A stretch of DNA of 64,000 bases from Codonopsis lanceolata (lineage: Eukaryota > Streptophyta > Magnoliopsida > Asterales > Campanulaceae). This document shows, in pieces, positions 1 to 12,084 of this stretch (positions are counted from its first letter, which is position 1; the number at the start of each line of letters is the position of its first letter). A program made the position numbers and the translations under genes. The stretch spans positions 94,443,255 to 94,507,254 of the forward strand of contig CM028381.1 in assembly GCA_013146195.2 (NCBI GenBank). Reading direction: 5' to 3'. The notes under the pieces were generated by a model. It was not told the origin of the DNA, made no database searches, and was given only the letters and a program-made list of their open reading frames with translations.

Positions 1-390
1 TGCCGCTAATCCTTTCTCTACCAAACTCACGTCCATTTTTTTCGATATTTTAATTAATTAATCAATTTTATGCAAAAAAATTCGTAAGTTCTGTAATTTA
101 AAATATTTGTTTTTTTTAATTGTTATCGTAATTAACTTAATCAATTTATTTGTTGAAACTGAATCCCAATTTAATTTTTGTCTAAGTTTTGAATATTTTT
201 ATTTTTATTTTTTCTTTTTAATTGTTATCGTAATTAACTTAATCAATTTAATTTTTTTTTCGGACGGCAATTTCGTATATAAATAAATTTTTTTAAAAAT
301 CGTAAGTTTTTTAATTTGAAATATTTGTTTTTTTTTCTTTTTAACTGTTATCATAATTAACTTAGACAAATTATAAGAAAATATTAATTA
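1..390. repeat. Diverged direct repeat, copy 1 (AT-rich)
   Basis: This AT-rich block is repeated about 575 bases downstream (575-980) in the same order and orientation. Inside it the module TTGTTATCGTAATTAACTTA recurs twice and a variant (AACTGTTATCATAATTAAC) occurs once. A diverged relative lies in inverse orientation at about 31600-31830, so this is probably a dispersed non-coding repeat family rather than a purely local duplication. No ORF or terminal structure was recognised. Confidence 0.7.
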
Positions 391-574
391 TCTATAATAC
401 AATATAGGTCATAGTTGCACATGTGCAATTGTCTAAAGTTATTTAGGGGCTGAGATTGATTCCTTTACTGAGATCCTACGGTCATTATCACTCTTCGAGT
501 TTACATGTGTGAACGGCGGTCGAGCAACTACCCCTCTCTCTGTCTCTCCAACTACCCCACTATTCACGGTTGGT

Positions 575-980
575 GGCCACTAATCCTCTCTCCACCAATC
601 CCACGTCCCTTTTCTTTTCGATATTTTAATTAATTAATCAATTTTATGCAAAAAAAAAATCGTAACTTTTGTAATTTGAAATATTTGTTTTTTCTTTCTT
701 TTTAATTGTTATCGTAATTAACTTAATCAATTTATTTTTTGAAACTGCTTCCCAATTTAATTTATGTCTAAGTTTTGAATATTTCTATTTTAATTTTTTT
801 TATTTTTAATTGTTATCGTAATTAACTTAATCAATTTAATTTTTTTTCTGGCCCACAATTTCGTATACAAATAAATTTTAAAAAAAATCTTAAGTTTTGT
901 AATTTGAAATATTTGTTTTTTTTTCTTTTTAACTGTTATCATAATTAATTTAGACAAATTATAAGTAAATATTAATTAAT
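575..980. repeat. Diverged direct repeat, copy 2
   Basis: This is the second copy of the block at 1-390, differing by scattered substitutions and small A/T-run length changes. It ends about 250 bases before the CENH3 start codon, so it forms the distal part of that gene's upstream region. The spacer at 391-574 is unique and includes a pyrimidine-rich stretch (CTCTCTCTGTCTCTCC). Confidence 0.7.
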
Positions 981-1166
981 TTCCACATTATCAGCCTTAT
1001 TTATTGATAAATTCACAAACTGACACAGTGCTGACGGTACAGGCTAGAGCACTAGTACGAGTTTAAATTGGTATCACCCAAATCATATGTTGCATAAAAA
1101 AACTAGTTTTCCCTAATTATTTAAAATTGGGATGGGCGGGATACCAGTCTAAAATCCCCAAATTTG

Positions 1167-1177
1167 CCAAACGGTCA
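1167..1177 (+). promoter_or_regulatory. MSA-like (MYB3R) element upstream of CENH3
   Basis: CCAAACGGTCA matches the plant mitosis-specific activator consensus YCYAACGGYYA at 10 of 11 positions, including the AACGG core. It lies 57 bases before the CENH3 ATG. MSA elements are bound by three-repeat MYB proteins and drive G2/M expression, which suits a histone deposited mainly in G2 in plants. A weaker E2F-like GGGCGGGA lies at 1134-1141. Function is inferred from motif and position only. Confidence 0.5.
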
Positions 1178-1233
1178 ATTCTTTCACACACTGCCACTCA
1201 CGCACGCTCATCATTTGACGAGCAAATCCATCC

Positions 1234-4200
1234 ATGGCGAGAGTGAAGCATCCTGCGAAGAGGAGTTGGCCTAGGCCCTCGAAACCCTCCAAAGGTCAGA
1301 TTTACGCTCCATTTTTTACTATGTGTTTGTGTTTTTAGGGTTCATTTTTGGATTATTTTCTTATATGCCAAACCCTAAATTTTCCCTCTTTCGCAAATCA
1401 CAGCTGCTGTTGCAAATTCCCCTTCAACAGGCACGGTACGAGCATCTCTATCATGATATCTCTAGGTTTACATTGAATTGTGTTTCTAACTTTTGAATTT
1501 GAGGCAGCCGCGGTCCGGTAAAAAGAAAAGCAAAGCTCCACAAGGTGAGGTATTATCCCTTGTTAATTTTATTTTAATATAATTGCAGTGTGTGTATGTG
1601 TGCGCAACTTGAGTCGTGCAAGGTGTGTCTATTAGCTAGATTGTGCTTGCAAGTGTGGGAGTGCCTAATGCTTGTGAGCGAGTGTGTCCATGTGTAAATG
1701 TGCCTGTGGGACATGTGGTTTCTGTGTTTGGGCTGATTAATATTTGTAGTGATGAGGTTTAATTTGGCCTCTGTATAGTTTCAGGAACTGCTCAAAAACA
1801 GAGAAAGCCTCACCGTTTCAGGCCGGGAACTGTTGCACTTAAAGAGATACGGAAATTGCAGAAGTCTTCGCATCTTCTCATTCCAGCCGCCCCTTTTATA
1901 CGAACCGTAATATGTCGTCAATTTATCTACCTGTTATATATATGTGTGTGTGTCATGATTGTGTGTGAATGTAGATGTTGAGTGTCTTAAAGTGTATATA
2001 TTGCATGTATTTGTAAGTTGTATACCACCCTTGGTAGAGATCCAACATAGAAATGGAGTAGGAACCTTATACTCTTTTAGTGTGTGGGATTTAGAGAAGC
2101 TTGTACTCAGATTCCAATGGATGGGGAGATGAAATATGAGGAACACTGCTTTTCATTTTTTTCTCACGGAATCCATGAACTAAACCAACTGCTTAAAAGT
2201 TCAGTGAGAACTCAAGTATTTATAGAGCTTTATGTATGTAGAGTTCCTTAAAATTGTCATCTAAAAACACATAATTCAATTATCAAGAAGGCTCAGAAAT
2301 CAGAATAGTTGCATAAATAAAATAAACAACGGGTTCAGTGTGAATTCCAGTATGTAGAGCTTTATGTTCGTAAAGTTCCTAAAATTGTCTGCTAAAAACA
2401 CATAGTTCAATTATTGAGAGGGTTTAGAAATCAGAAAAGTTGCACGAACGAAATAAACTGTGAGCAGTAATGTCAATAAGCATGCAGCAGTAGCAGAGGG
2501 AACAACCGGAAACTTCTACTTCCGTATCACAATCATATTACTGAGTGAAATGTTTGCAATCACATTTGTTGACTGAAGCCTTTGTGATTTTTCCTTTGTT
2601 TACTTGCATAACTTTGTCTTTCCATGACAAGTGACTACTCACTGTTTGGCAGGTAAAAGAGATCAGTAATCAGTGTTCCCTAGAGGTCAATCGATGGTCA
2701 GCTGAAGCCTTGGTAGCTATTCAGGAGGTACTATAGTTCCTCTCTACCTAAGAAGGTTTCTAATTCATATTAGTAGAAATAATGATGTCTTTGAGCTATC
2801 AAACTCAATGAGGTGTGACTATCATGTGTGGAAAGAACAACAATAATCCAGAACTGCAAACATGAATTTTTATTAGTCTCTGTGTATGTGTGTGCATTCC
2901 ACATTCGAGTTTTGGGTCTTGGGCTGTCCTGCATCACCTTAAACCCTTCCTTTTCTGGGGTTAATAGACCATGTTTGTAGCAGTGGAATCATATTTGTGA
3001 TCCTGCAATATTAATACTCCGTTCAACATTTTAGACTTGTTTCTCCTCTTCTCATTTTAAAAGCTACTGGTACACAAATTATGACAAGCTTATGTGTATT
3101 GTGAATTTTAACTAATTTATGGTTTAAAGTAATAACCTACACTTTATTTGATAAAATTAATAAAATTGAAAACAAAGGTTGAAAACAGCAATCAAAGTTA
3201 TCAGCCGTCCTTTTCCATTCTCACATGTAACTTGGTGAAGTTCATCTGGTACTAGATCTAGAAACACATAGTTTTCTCCCATTTTATTTTTTATTCTTTG
3301 GATCTTCATGGATGACCCTTTCTTTATAAAAATTAGATCTTTATAGACTACCCCTATTCGTTACAATATTAATTAAGGCCCAAGTTTGTCACAAAACCTC
3401 TTGGTTATAGAATGTAGATGCACTATTTTCATATCCTTATATCCCGTTAAAATTTTGTTAATTGAAGCTATAAAGATAGCCCAACAATTTATTTACTTTT
3501 AATTGCCTTCTTGTTTAGTTGAAATGTCGCTTCATGGTATTTTACACATGTTAAAAGGTAATTATGCTGATTGAGAATTATTTATTCATTTTAGCCATTG
3601 TTAAGATTATGGATGTGTTTTGTTACCAAATCTCTCAAATCAATGTTTTGACTTGTTTTGGGCATTTGTATTTTTGGTAAAGCAACAATAAATGTTAAAG
3701 CTGAAGCTAGTAGAGCGGTGCGCTGACAATTTATGTCTCGACTTAGTTTCTTCAATTGAATTTGAGCTATGCACTTTTCTTATTTCTGGGGCATGTTGGT
3801 GTGAATTTTGTTATGAGTCTATTCCTGTGTGTTGATTAACAATAAGCAAATGCACAACCACCGCTAATGCAGGACTCAAACTCAAAGAAAAATGCAATTG
3901 GAATTGATTAATTATTTAAATGTTTTAAATTATGTTTTGGGATAATTTTGATTGGTAATTGAGTTATTAGTGATTATTAGTATTTAAGTTATTTAAGTCT
4001 AAGTGGTATTATTGTAGGGTATTGTAGGCAAGTAGAATTATTAGAGTTCTTTAAGTATATTAAGTTACTAGCCCTAGTTCTTGTAGAGTTAGTAATTGTT
4101 TTTGTCTTATAATGTCGATGTGATTCCAACATTTATTGGAGTTGAATATTGGTGAGATTTGAGGCACCTTGGAAAGCAAGTTTTCATACTAGTTTGAAAT

Positions 4201-7200
4201 TAATTTTCTACTGTTACTTGAATGCTAATTTGAGTGATTTAGTCATTTAGGCTGACATATGTGCAAAGTAGATGATATTACTTCCATAAGAATTTTCTGA
4301 AGATTTGTTCGTTGCTTTGGCAATGCCATATCTATTATTTGGAACGTAGGAGTTTGACTTGGTCCTTCCTACTAGTTGATTGTTGGAGCATCATCACTCT
4401 ATTTGTTTTATGACTTCCTGTTGCATCAGGGGAGACTAATGATCCCAACTTGCTGTCTTTCTTCGTCCATCTGCAAGATAGCAGTCTCAAGGAAATTCCT
4501 TTTTTTTTTCTTTTTTTCCAGGACTTTGTTTATTTGCTTTCCCTTGTTTGTTCTCCTTATTAACTTGTTGCATTCTAGAAGTCCCATGGTAACTGCAGTT
4601 TTCACCAAAGGGACTAACATGTATATTAAGTAATTGCTAATAAACGTATGGTGTATCTGGTTTGTCCTCAGAATTTGAATGTTCCTTGCAAATTGAATTG
4701 GCACATAATGTTTCATGTATAATTCTATCAAAAATAAATAAATAAAATCTAATCACAAATAAATAAATAAAATCTATGTAGCATCATTATGTACAAATCT
4801 CTTGGTAGCAATCTGATTGACTACTAACCTACTCTGGTTGTAGCAAAGAAAACTTAAAATCATTGCATATTATATATATGAGAAAGTTTCCTAAATTCAC
4901 TGCTTATAGGGAATAAATTGTAAATCAAATGCCATAAAAGTGAAGTATAATGAAGCCTTTGTAATTGAAGGGGATCTCTATATGTACCCATATATTTTTC
5001 TGATTGATGAAATGGTGGCTTACCTATAAAAAAAGGGGGGGGGGCACTCATGCAAAGATCTTGAAGTACTTGGTTCCAATCCTTACACCAACGAGGGGTC
5101 ACACTTACCTATTAAAAAAAGGAATATATTTATATAGATTAACATGTATGCTTGGCAAAAGTTCTTTATTTTCGATGCTTATTTCACTATATAGGATGCA
5201 GTAGAGGGGAATCAATGTAGTTCTTGTGTTGTTGATAATTCATGATGTAGTTCTTAGACTTGAGGCAATTGCATGATTGTCTTATTTAAGTAAACTAGAT
5301 TTGTGGGCACACACCACACATATGTATCACAAACTTGAGAGATATACGAGGTTATCGTATAGCAGTTATACAAAGTGGCTATATCCATCTTACTAGAAGG
5401 AAAAATACCGTTGTAGTTTGTTTTGGAAATCTTTGCGAGTAAATAGGGGACATCGAGAGAGACCAAGTGAAACACCAAGTATCACTGCTGCTCTATGAAT
5501 AGAGATAGATAATTGATATTTGATACAGAACAAAATCAGTATTCCTTGCATTCCACAGAGAGTTGTAATTACCTTCATGGGCTGTTCCATTCAGAGTCTC
5601 TTCTCTAAGCTAAACATACAAGTACAACTTCCATGATGGTCTAACTTTATCCTTTGCATATGAAATAAACAAGTTTGTTACTACACAAAAAAGTTTGCTA
5701 TAGTGGTTACTTCAAAGGGTCTTGATGTATGTCTTAATTGTGGAACTTATTGAGTAGGGACTCTTTGATGAAACTTGAGGAGTAAATCATTTTATATTTT
5801 ATACTCTCTAAAAGTTGGACATGGCTTGTTGTATAGTGGGATTGTACGTGAAGTGGAAAACACAGTTTATTGGTGTAAGAAACGAGCAGGAAATAGCTTG
5901 AAGATAGTCTTTGTTTTAGAAAACTACGAATTGGAATTGTACCTGCAAATGTTCTGGCATCATCTCTTTCGATCGAGGTTTATGATGGTGCTCGTCAGTC
6001 ATCATTATTCTTTTCAACAATCTTTCGCCATTATTATACCTTCACCATGATTTAGTTACCTTCCTTGCAATGGCAGCATTATTATTTTTTGTATATTTGC
6101 TTGTGACCAATCAAGGTACATACTATCTACTATTTTAAGCAATAAGCATTTAATTTTCTTAGATTTGTTTAATTTTTGTCATGGGCTATACTGGTGTTGA
6201 CATAAAAACAATAATCAAAGTAGGCACTTCACTTTATTTTTGACAATTTTTTGTGTGCTAAAAATTGAGTTGTTTGATATGCTTGCTTATAGTCTATCTT
6301 ATTATAATTGTCTGACCATATCCCATGACCTAATCCTTGTGCAAAGTGTTATACTTTGATATATTTCAAAGCATTGTGGTTACAGAGGTCTTGAATGCAT
6401 TAGATGTCTATTTTTGCTAATATATAATTCACAGCCTTTTAGCATTTTGATCATCTAGAATACCATTCTTTATGTAGTTACTACATTAAATGAATTTTGA
6501 TATAAACATGTTTTATAATTCTTGACATAGTCAAACTTTTGAACATGGGATTATGTATGTAGCCTAGAATAGTTTTGAGTAGAAACTTAAAAAAATTCAT
6601 TCCTGGTTCATTATAGAAAAACATCATTTAGAACTAAACAACACTCTCAGTTCTTTGAGATTATACTTGGGATGATGGGTGCTTTTCCGTAAATTATTTT
6701 TGCTATAAATGGTCATGTAATACTAAAGAGTTGCATACTTTTTGTAGGCAGCGGAAGATTTTTTGGTTCATCTATTTGAAGATGCAATGCTGTGTGCAAT
6801 TCATGCAAGACGAGTCACTCTTAGTAAGTTTCATATGCTAGAATCAGTTGGAAACTGAATCTTGTGCCTTTCTTGTTTTGAGCAGCTTTCCTTTTCCGGT
6901 CACTGTCACTTTTGTGCCTTTAAAATTTCAAGTTTGTTCAGGGAGGCCAGGGGGGTGGGGTTGGGATTTATGATGGCATAGTAATTACTTGGAAAAAATA
7001 CCAAAAAGTTCCAAAAAAAATTCTTATCCGCAAAGTCCCAAAGCTAAACTTTTTGGGATATAAGAATTATTTTGGGACTTTGAACCTAAACTTTTATAGT
7101 ACGACTTTTTAGCATATGTCCCTATAAAATGTCAGTTGATAATCTTCCATGATGAAATAGTTTAAATTGTTAATCTGACTGACCTTTACCGTTGGTCAGG

Positions 7201-7346
7201 GATAGACTTTTTCGCAAAGATAATAACTGTCACTCTGTCTCGGCTACACAAAAGTAAGACTAATGAATGTGTATGCTTTTTGTTGGTCAGTGAAAAAGGA
7301 TTGGGAGCTTGCTAGGCGACTTGGAAAGAAAGGTCAGCCTTGGTAA
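1234..7346 (+). CDS. CENH3: Centromeric histone H3 variant CENH3 (7 exons, 152 aa)
   Basis: CENH3 replaces H3 in centromeric nucleosomes and specifies kinetochore assembly. Exons are 1234-1294, 1404-1435, 1508-1544, 1785-1906, 2653-2727, 6748-6823 and 7291-7346. All introns are GT-AG and phases join without a break (459 nt including stop). The protein has a basic, Pro/Lys-rich tail (1-54) beginning MARVKHPAKR, then the histone fold: RPGTVALKEIRKLQKSS (56-72), an alphaN/alpha1 region, and a loop 1 one residue longer than canonical H3 with NRW at 97-99. Alpha 2 contains VAIQEAAEDFLVHLFEDAML (105-124), followed by CAIHARRVTLM (125-135). The C-terminus is LGKKGQPW instead of the H3 ending RIRGERA. 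The longer loop 1, the Trp and the -PW terminus identify CENH3 rather than H3.1 or H3.3. Intron 5 is 4,020 bases and holds a SINE fragment. No coding damage is seen. Expression is unproven. Confidence 0.96.
5045..5120 (+). mobile_element. tRNA-derived SINE, 5'-truncated copy in CENH3 intron 5
   Basis: From CACTCATGCAAAGATC to an A-run this matches the copies at 14369-14480 and 21559-21670 (both - strand). It retains the B-box-like GGTTCCAATCC and the family tail CACACTTACCTATTAAAAAAA. The A-box end is missing, replaced by a G-run at 5035-5044. Just upstream, GGCTTACCTATAAAAAAAG looks like the tail of another copy, so two SINEs may be abutted here. No target-site duplication was found. Confidence 0.7.
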
Positions 7347-9078
7347 GTTTAGGTTATTAGACGTCAGTTAGAGATAACTATATCCCTTTGCGTGGTTTCA
7401 ACCACACAAATGGTCTGGATCTATCAGTAAGTTTGAGAAGATGCTGCTGGCTGTACCATTGTTCCTCTAATTCCCGTCTGGTCTACTGTTGTTGGTTAAC
7501 TTATACCTATGTAGAAACCAAAATCAAGCTGTAATTTAGAGAATACGATTGTTAGTGTAATCTGTAGATCGAGACAAAGACATCAACTATGTTATTTTAT
7601 GTAAGATGAATCTCTGGTATCATCATTGTTCAAGGAATATTCATGCATTCATAATCCGTAAACGTAACACCTTTAATATAAGAATTTAAAACAAGAAAAT
7701 GTTTATTTTTAAATTGAATAGAGCCTCCGGGCTCTAGAAACTCTGTTTAGGGAGAGCTGGCAGGTCCTAGCGACTCTTTAGGGAGAATCGTCACACACTA
7801 GCGACTCTCTTTGGAGAGAGTAAATGTCAACCATGGTAAACATGTTTTTTAATAGACAATTTAGTAATAGGGCATTTAAGTATGTGTTACTTTTAGTGTT
7901 TTTTTGATGTTATGTTTAGGATCATTTATATGCATTATGTAGTTTCACATATTTTCTCTTCTAGTTTTTTCGTATTCTTTTGTTGTATTTTTTGGTATAT
8001 TCTCCGTATTGAGGTCGAATGCCTTGCACCAAATGCATCTACATGTTCTACCCTAACAAAACACTTTGAGATGCTATGCTTGCCATCTACTCCCTTTGTT
8101 CCTTAAAGGGTGTCATGTTTGGTGTGACAAATAAATTAAGAAAAGATGATTTACTCGAAAAAATGAAAGATTAGAAAGTACTCACTTTGGTCTTATATAT
8201 AAGCAAAATTAATTGATTTTATACAGATTAAGAAAGTAAATTAAATGAGTTAAATTGTTTTGATTTTATATAAAACAAAAATATATTTACTAAAATACCC
8301 TGAAGTATCTTACTAAAAGCTGACGACAATTAATGCAATATTAACTTATTGTCATTAATTCATTATAAGTTCGTTTATTAGTGGCTCTTTGTGTACAGAG
8401 AATGTGTATCCATTTTGAAAAACAAGAATTAACTAGGTGTCTTTTTAGTACAAAATTTTTTAGAAGTTATAAGTAGAATTTAATATGGTGATTTTTGCGC
8501 ATATATAAAGCCCGTGGAGTACATATTATTCTAAAACAATTTCTCAAAGAAAGTTGAATCTTTTTAACCTATTTGTTCCACTTCAACAAAACAAAAGGAT
8601 GCGGTTTCCAATACAAAGATTCATAACTATGTGTGACCGGTACTTATTAAGCTGAGAAAATAGTGCAACCTCCATATTATTATACAATAATTATATTCAT
8701 TGAAAACTAAATGTTGCACATTAATGAGGCTAATAATACCCCAAAAATTAATTTATACACCACCCTCTACATACACACCCATTTTTATTTTAATCCATTC
8801 AAATATTAAATATACCTCTTATATACTCCCTATTTTAATTCTTGAAACTACCCAAAATACATTTTTTCCTATGAATGATGATAGGGCAGTTCGAAGATAG
8901 TTATACATATTATCACCCCCATTAAACACCCCCCCACGGGTAAATATTATGTAGAAATTGAGGCCAATCCACTACATAATATTTAATCTAAAAAGTCCTT
9001 TATCTTTTAATTTAACCAATAAAGGACAATTTTAGGCCAAAAGAAATAGTATACTCTTACTAAAATTCAATCAGAATT
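7347..9078. other. Intergenic, no gene recognised
   Basis: This is AT-rich sequence downstream of CENH3, presumably holding its 3' UTR at the start. At about 7765-7830 there is a short degenerate repeat of TAGCGACTCT..GGAGA. The short ORFs show no recognisable domain and no codon-like composition. Confidence 0.5.
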
Positions 9079-9410
9079 GTGCTGCATTGCAATTTCAAGT
9101 TGATGCATTGCAATTGCAACTTGTGCATCGAAAATCTAGTTTATGCTTTGGTAATCCAATTTGTGCAACGAAAAATAAAAATTATACATCGAAAATTTGA
9201 TCAGGGGGTCTACTTGGTGCATCGCAAATCTAAAAATTTGCATCGGCATATCCTTTTGTATTATACTTCCAAATTGTGCATCGCAAATTCAAAATTATGC
9301 ATCAGAAGTTTCTGCATGAGGGGTCCACTTGGTGTGTATCACAAATCCAAAAAATTGCATCGCAAATAATTGTATAATATAGTGATGCAACGGGTTTCAA
9401 AATCGATGCA
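9079..9410. repeat. Degenerate tandem array of a ~20-base unit (GCATCGCAAATT-like)
   Basis: About ten or more imperfect units of roughly 20-24 bases follow one another. Each begins with a variant of GCATCGCAAAT (GCATTGCAATT, GCATCGAAAAT, GCAACGAAAAA, GCATCGGCATA) followed by an A/T-rich spacer. Two longer interruptions share GGGGTC-ACTTGGTG around 9207 and 9320. The array happens to be open in one + frame for 96 codons, but the peptide merely reflects the repeat and is not taken as a gene. Confidence 0.7.
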
Positions 9411-12084
9411 TCAACACCTACCGAAATATTTGAGGATGCATTCAACGAGGATCCTGATTGAATCCCTACAATCAAACTCCACATGGAAGAATTCACAACA
9501 AATCTTTGAATGAAAGGTAAGTTCTCACTTCAATCAATCAATAAGGCTCTTCACTTTCTTTTATGATGGAGGCCTTCCTTCTATGAACCGCTCTTTGCCA
9601 TGGCCTTACTGACTTTTGCTTAAGGTGTTGATGAGAGAGAATGTGTTTTGATTTCAAGTTTTCAACTTTGATCAACAATCGTTGTCAAGATGAACTCCAT
9701 TTTAGGAAAGGGGAAGGGAGAGGTTTGGCGACAAATAGAGAAAATGTGGAAGAAGACGATTATGGGCATTTTAGAAACACTTTTATTAAATTGGATTTTA
9801 GCGGTTACAAAAGAAGAAGGGGGATTAGAGGGGTTAAAAAGTTATGAAAATGGACCGGCCAACAATTTTCTCTAAAGATTAATCGGGGTAATATCTACGG
9901 AGAATTCTTCAAAGTAATTAACAATTTGGTTCAAAACCTTTTAACTTTATAAAAAATAATCATTCTCTTTGATCTGATACACCGTTTAAGAAAAAATAGT
10001 TCACTGTATTATAAATATTGATGTAATGTGTAGTTTTCTTTAATCTCTTTGTGCATATGGACATAATTAAATTAAGTAAAAAAAAAGTAAGGATAATGTG
10101 GTAAAAGTGTTTTCCTATAAAAGAATGTTGTGAAATAAAATAATTATTTTGAAACAGATTAAAAATAAAAAAAGAACAATTATTTAGGAACAAGGGGGAG
10201 TCCACACTCCACAATTTCAAAGAAGTGCACAAGTGTCAATTGGCTAATGAAATATTCACCTAAAGGATGCAAATCACATTTTTAAATAAATTGTAGGAAA
10301 AGATTATTTCCACCACATATTTTGATTATCCACTAGTTATGACATTCAATATTTATCTATTTGAACAAATCAACTCCTTAATTACTAGTTATGACCTTCA
10401 ATATTTATCTATTTGAACAAATCAACTCCTTAATTACTAGTTCATATTAAGTTAACTAATAAAATTAGTTTTTAATTACCTTATAACATTATTTTTTGGC
10501 TCAAAACATCAATGATTGTATTTTTATTTTCACATTTTTGAAAATGCTTAATCAAGTAGGTTTATGACCGAAGTCATCTTGCAAAATTAAAAATTAATAT
10601 CATAGGACAATTTTTGTTTACCAAACTTTGAGAAAAAAATTTGGTCTTTGATTAATAAAATAAATAATTCAAAGTGAGATTAACATGATATAGTTGTAAA
10701 AAAATTATTCAATTGTGAAATCATAGTGTGAGATACTATCATAAAATTTTAAAACCTTTTGTCTACCTTAACATTTTAATTCTTGAGTTGATTGAAACCA
10801 ATATTCAATATATCACCTACCATATGCTATTATTGAATTGATTTAAAAAATAATAATACTCTTTGATTTAAATTAAATTAAATTATTTTATTTATTATGA
10901 TAAAAACATCACAATTTTCTAAAATTTTTGTGCGTAGACAAATGCCTTAATGATATTATTTTTATGTTAATATGAAACACAAGTCATAAATGAAGTTGAT
11001 TACACATTTTTTTACAGGAAAAAAAAGAGAATTACTACTCAGTTGACTGAGAATTAAAAGTATTCTTGAAAAAATAAAAATAGAAAAGGAATAAGTATCT
11101 TGTTTGTTGAAAATTAAAAAGAATTTGGAAAAAACATGTGTCACTTAAATGACAAGTTTGTGAAGGGTAATTTGTCCAAAAGTTTAATTATTATATAGTA
11201 ACTAATTATGTAGTGGAATAGTAAAAAAATGTAATGAAAATAGAAAGAGATTTTCTTTAGTTTAGTTCAACTTATATGCGAAAAATAATAAATATAATGC
11301 AATCAATTAGACTTAACTTAAAACCAGAGACAAGGTTCTAGAATACAATCTCTTATGGTAAATGAGAAATAAACTCTGCAAATATTTATTAAATCGAATA
11401 CTCTTTTCAAACCAATCGAATTAAACCTCAAACTTGTTTGTCAACACACAAAATTTGAGAGAGAGAGTGAGAGAGGAACACTATTGAGATGTCAATATGA
11501 TTGATTGATTGTTGTAGATATGTGTAGAGTTCTTTTATAATTATATGCATGTAATGGGTAAGGCTTATCAAGTCATCAACTATATGTAAACTTATTTTTT
11601 TTTATTAATGAAATTATTTTACACGGTTATTACTGTTCACAATATTTTTGACATACCTACCCCGCACGGTGTTTCTCAATGGGCCCCACAAACATTCAGA
11701 AATGATTTGTAGTTAAAGATGGCTGAACAGAAATATCGACAGGCCCTGCAAACATTCATATTGAAGATGGCTTAACTGAGAGACACCAGCTTCTCATAAT
11801 CGCATAACTCCCAGTCTGCCACCACCTTAATTCTGTGAAGTTGGATCTCCAATGTAGAATGAGTTACCTAACAACTTGTTATTGATGAACATAGTCACTG
11901 ATGAAATGCTAGTAGATAGATAGATAAAGAAAATGAAAGAATATCAACGATTCATATTCGTAATCTATCTTCACCATCCTACTCCGAAACTGTTTACAAT
12001 GAAGGAATATAGATTATCCAAAACGCGAGTTATACTAAATACTTCTCACATATTTGATGGGAGTTGGTCCCAGTTCCACCCGTT
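9411..12084. other. Intergenic, AT-rich, no gene recognised
   Basis: This long AT-rich stretch lies between the convergent CENH3 and RNF170-like genes. The last few hundred bases probably include the RNF170-like 3' UTR, on the - strand. A partly duplicated segment occurs at 11680-11780 (GGCCC-CAAACATTCA followed by AAGATGGCT, twice). Nothing else was recognised apart from the 52-base tandem duplication at 10333. Confidence 0.45.
10333..10436. repeat. 52-base tandem duplication
   Basis: The unit beginning CTAGTTATGAC at 10333 repeats at 10385 with a single visible substitution (GACATTC versus GACCTTC). Such near-identity implies a recent local duplication. Confidence 0.9.
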
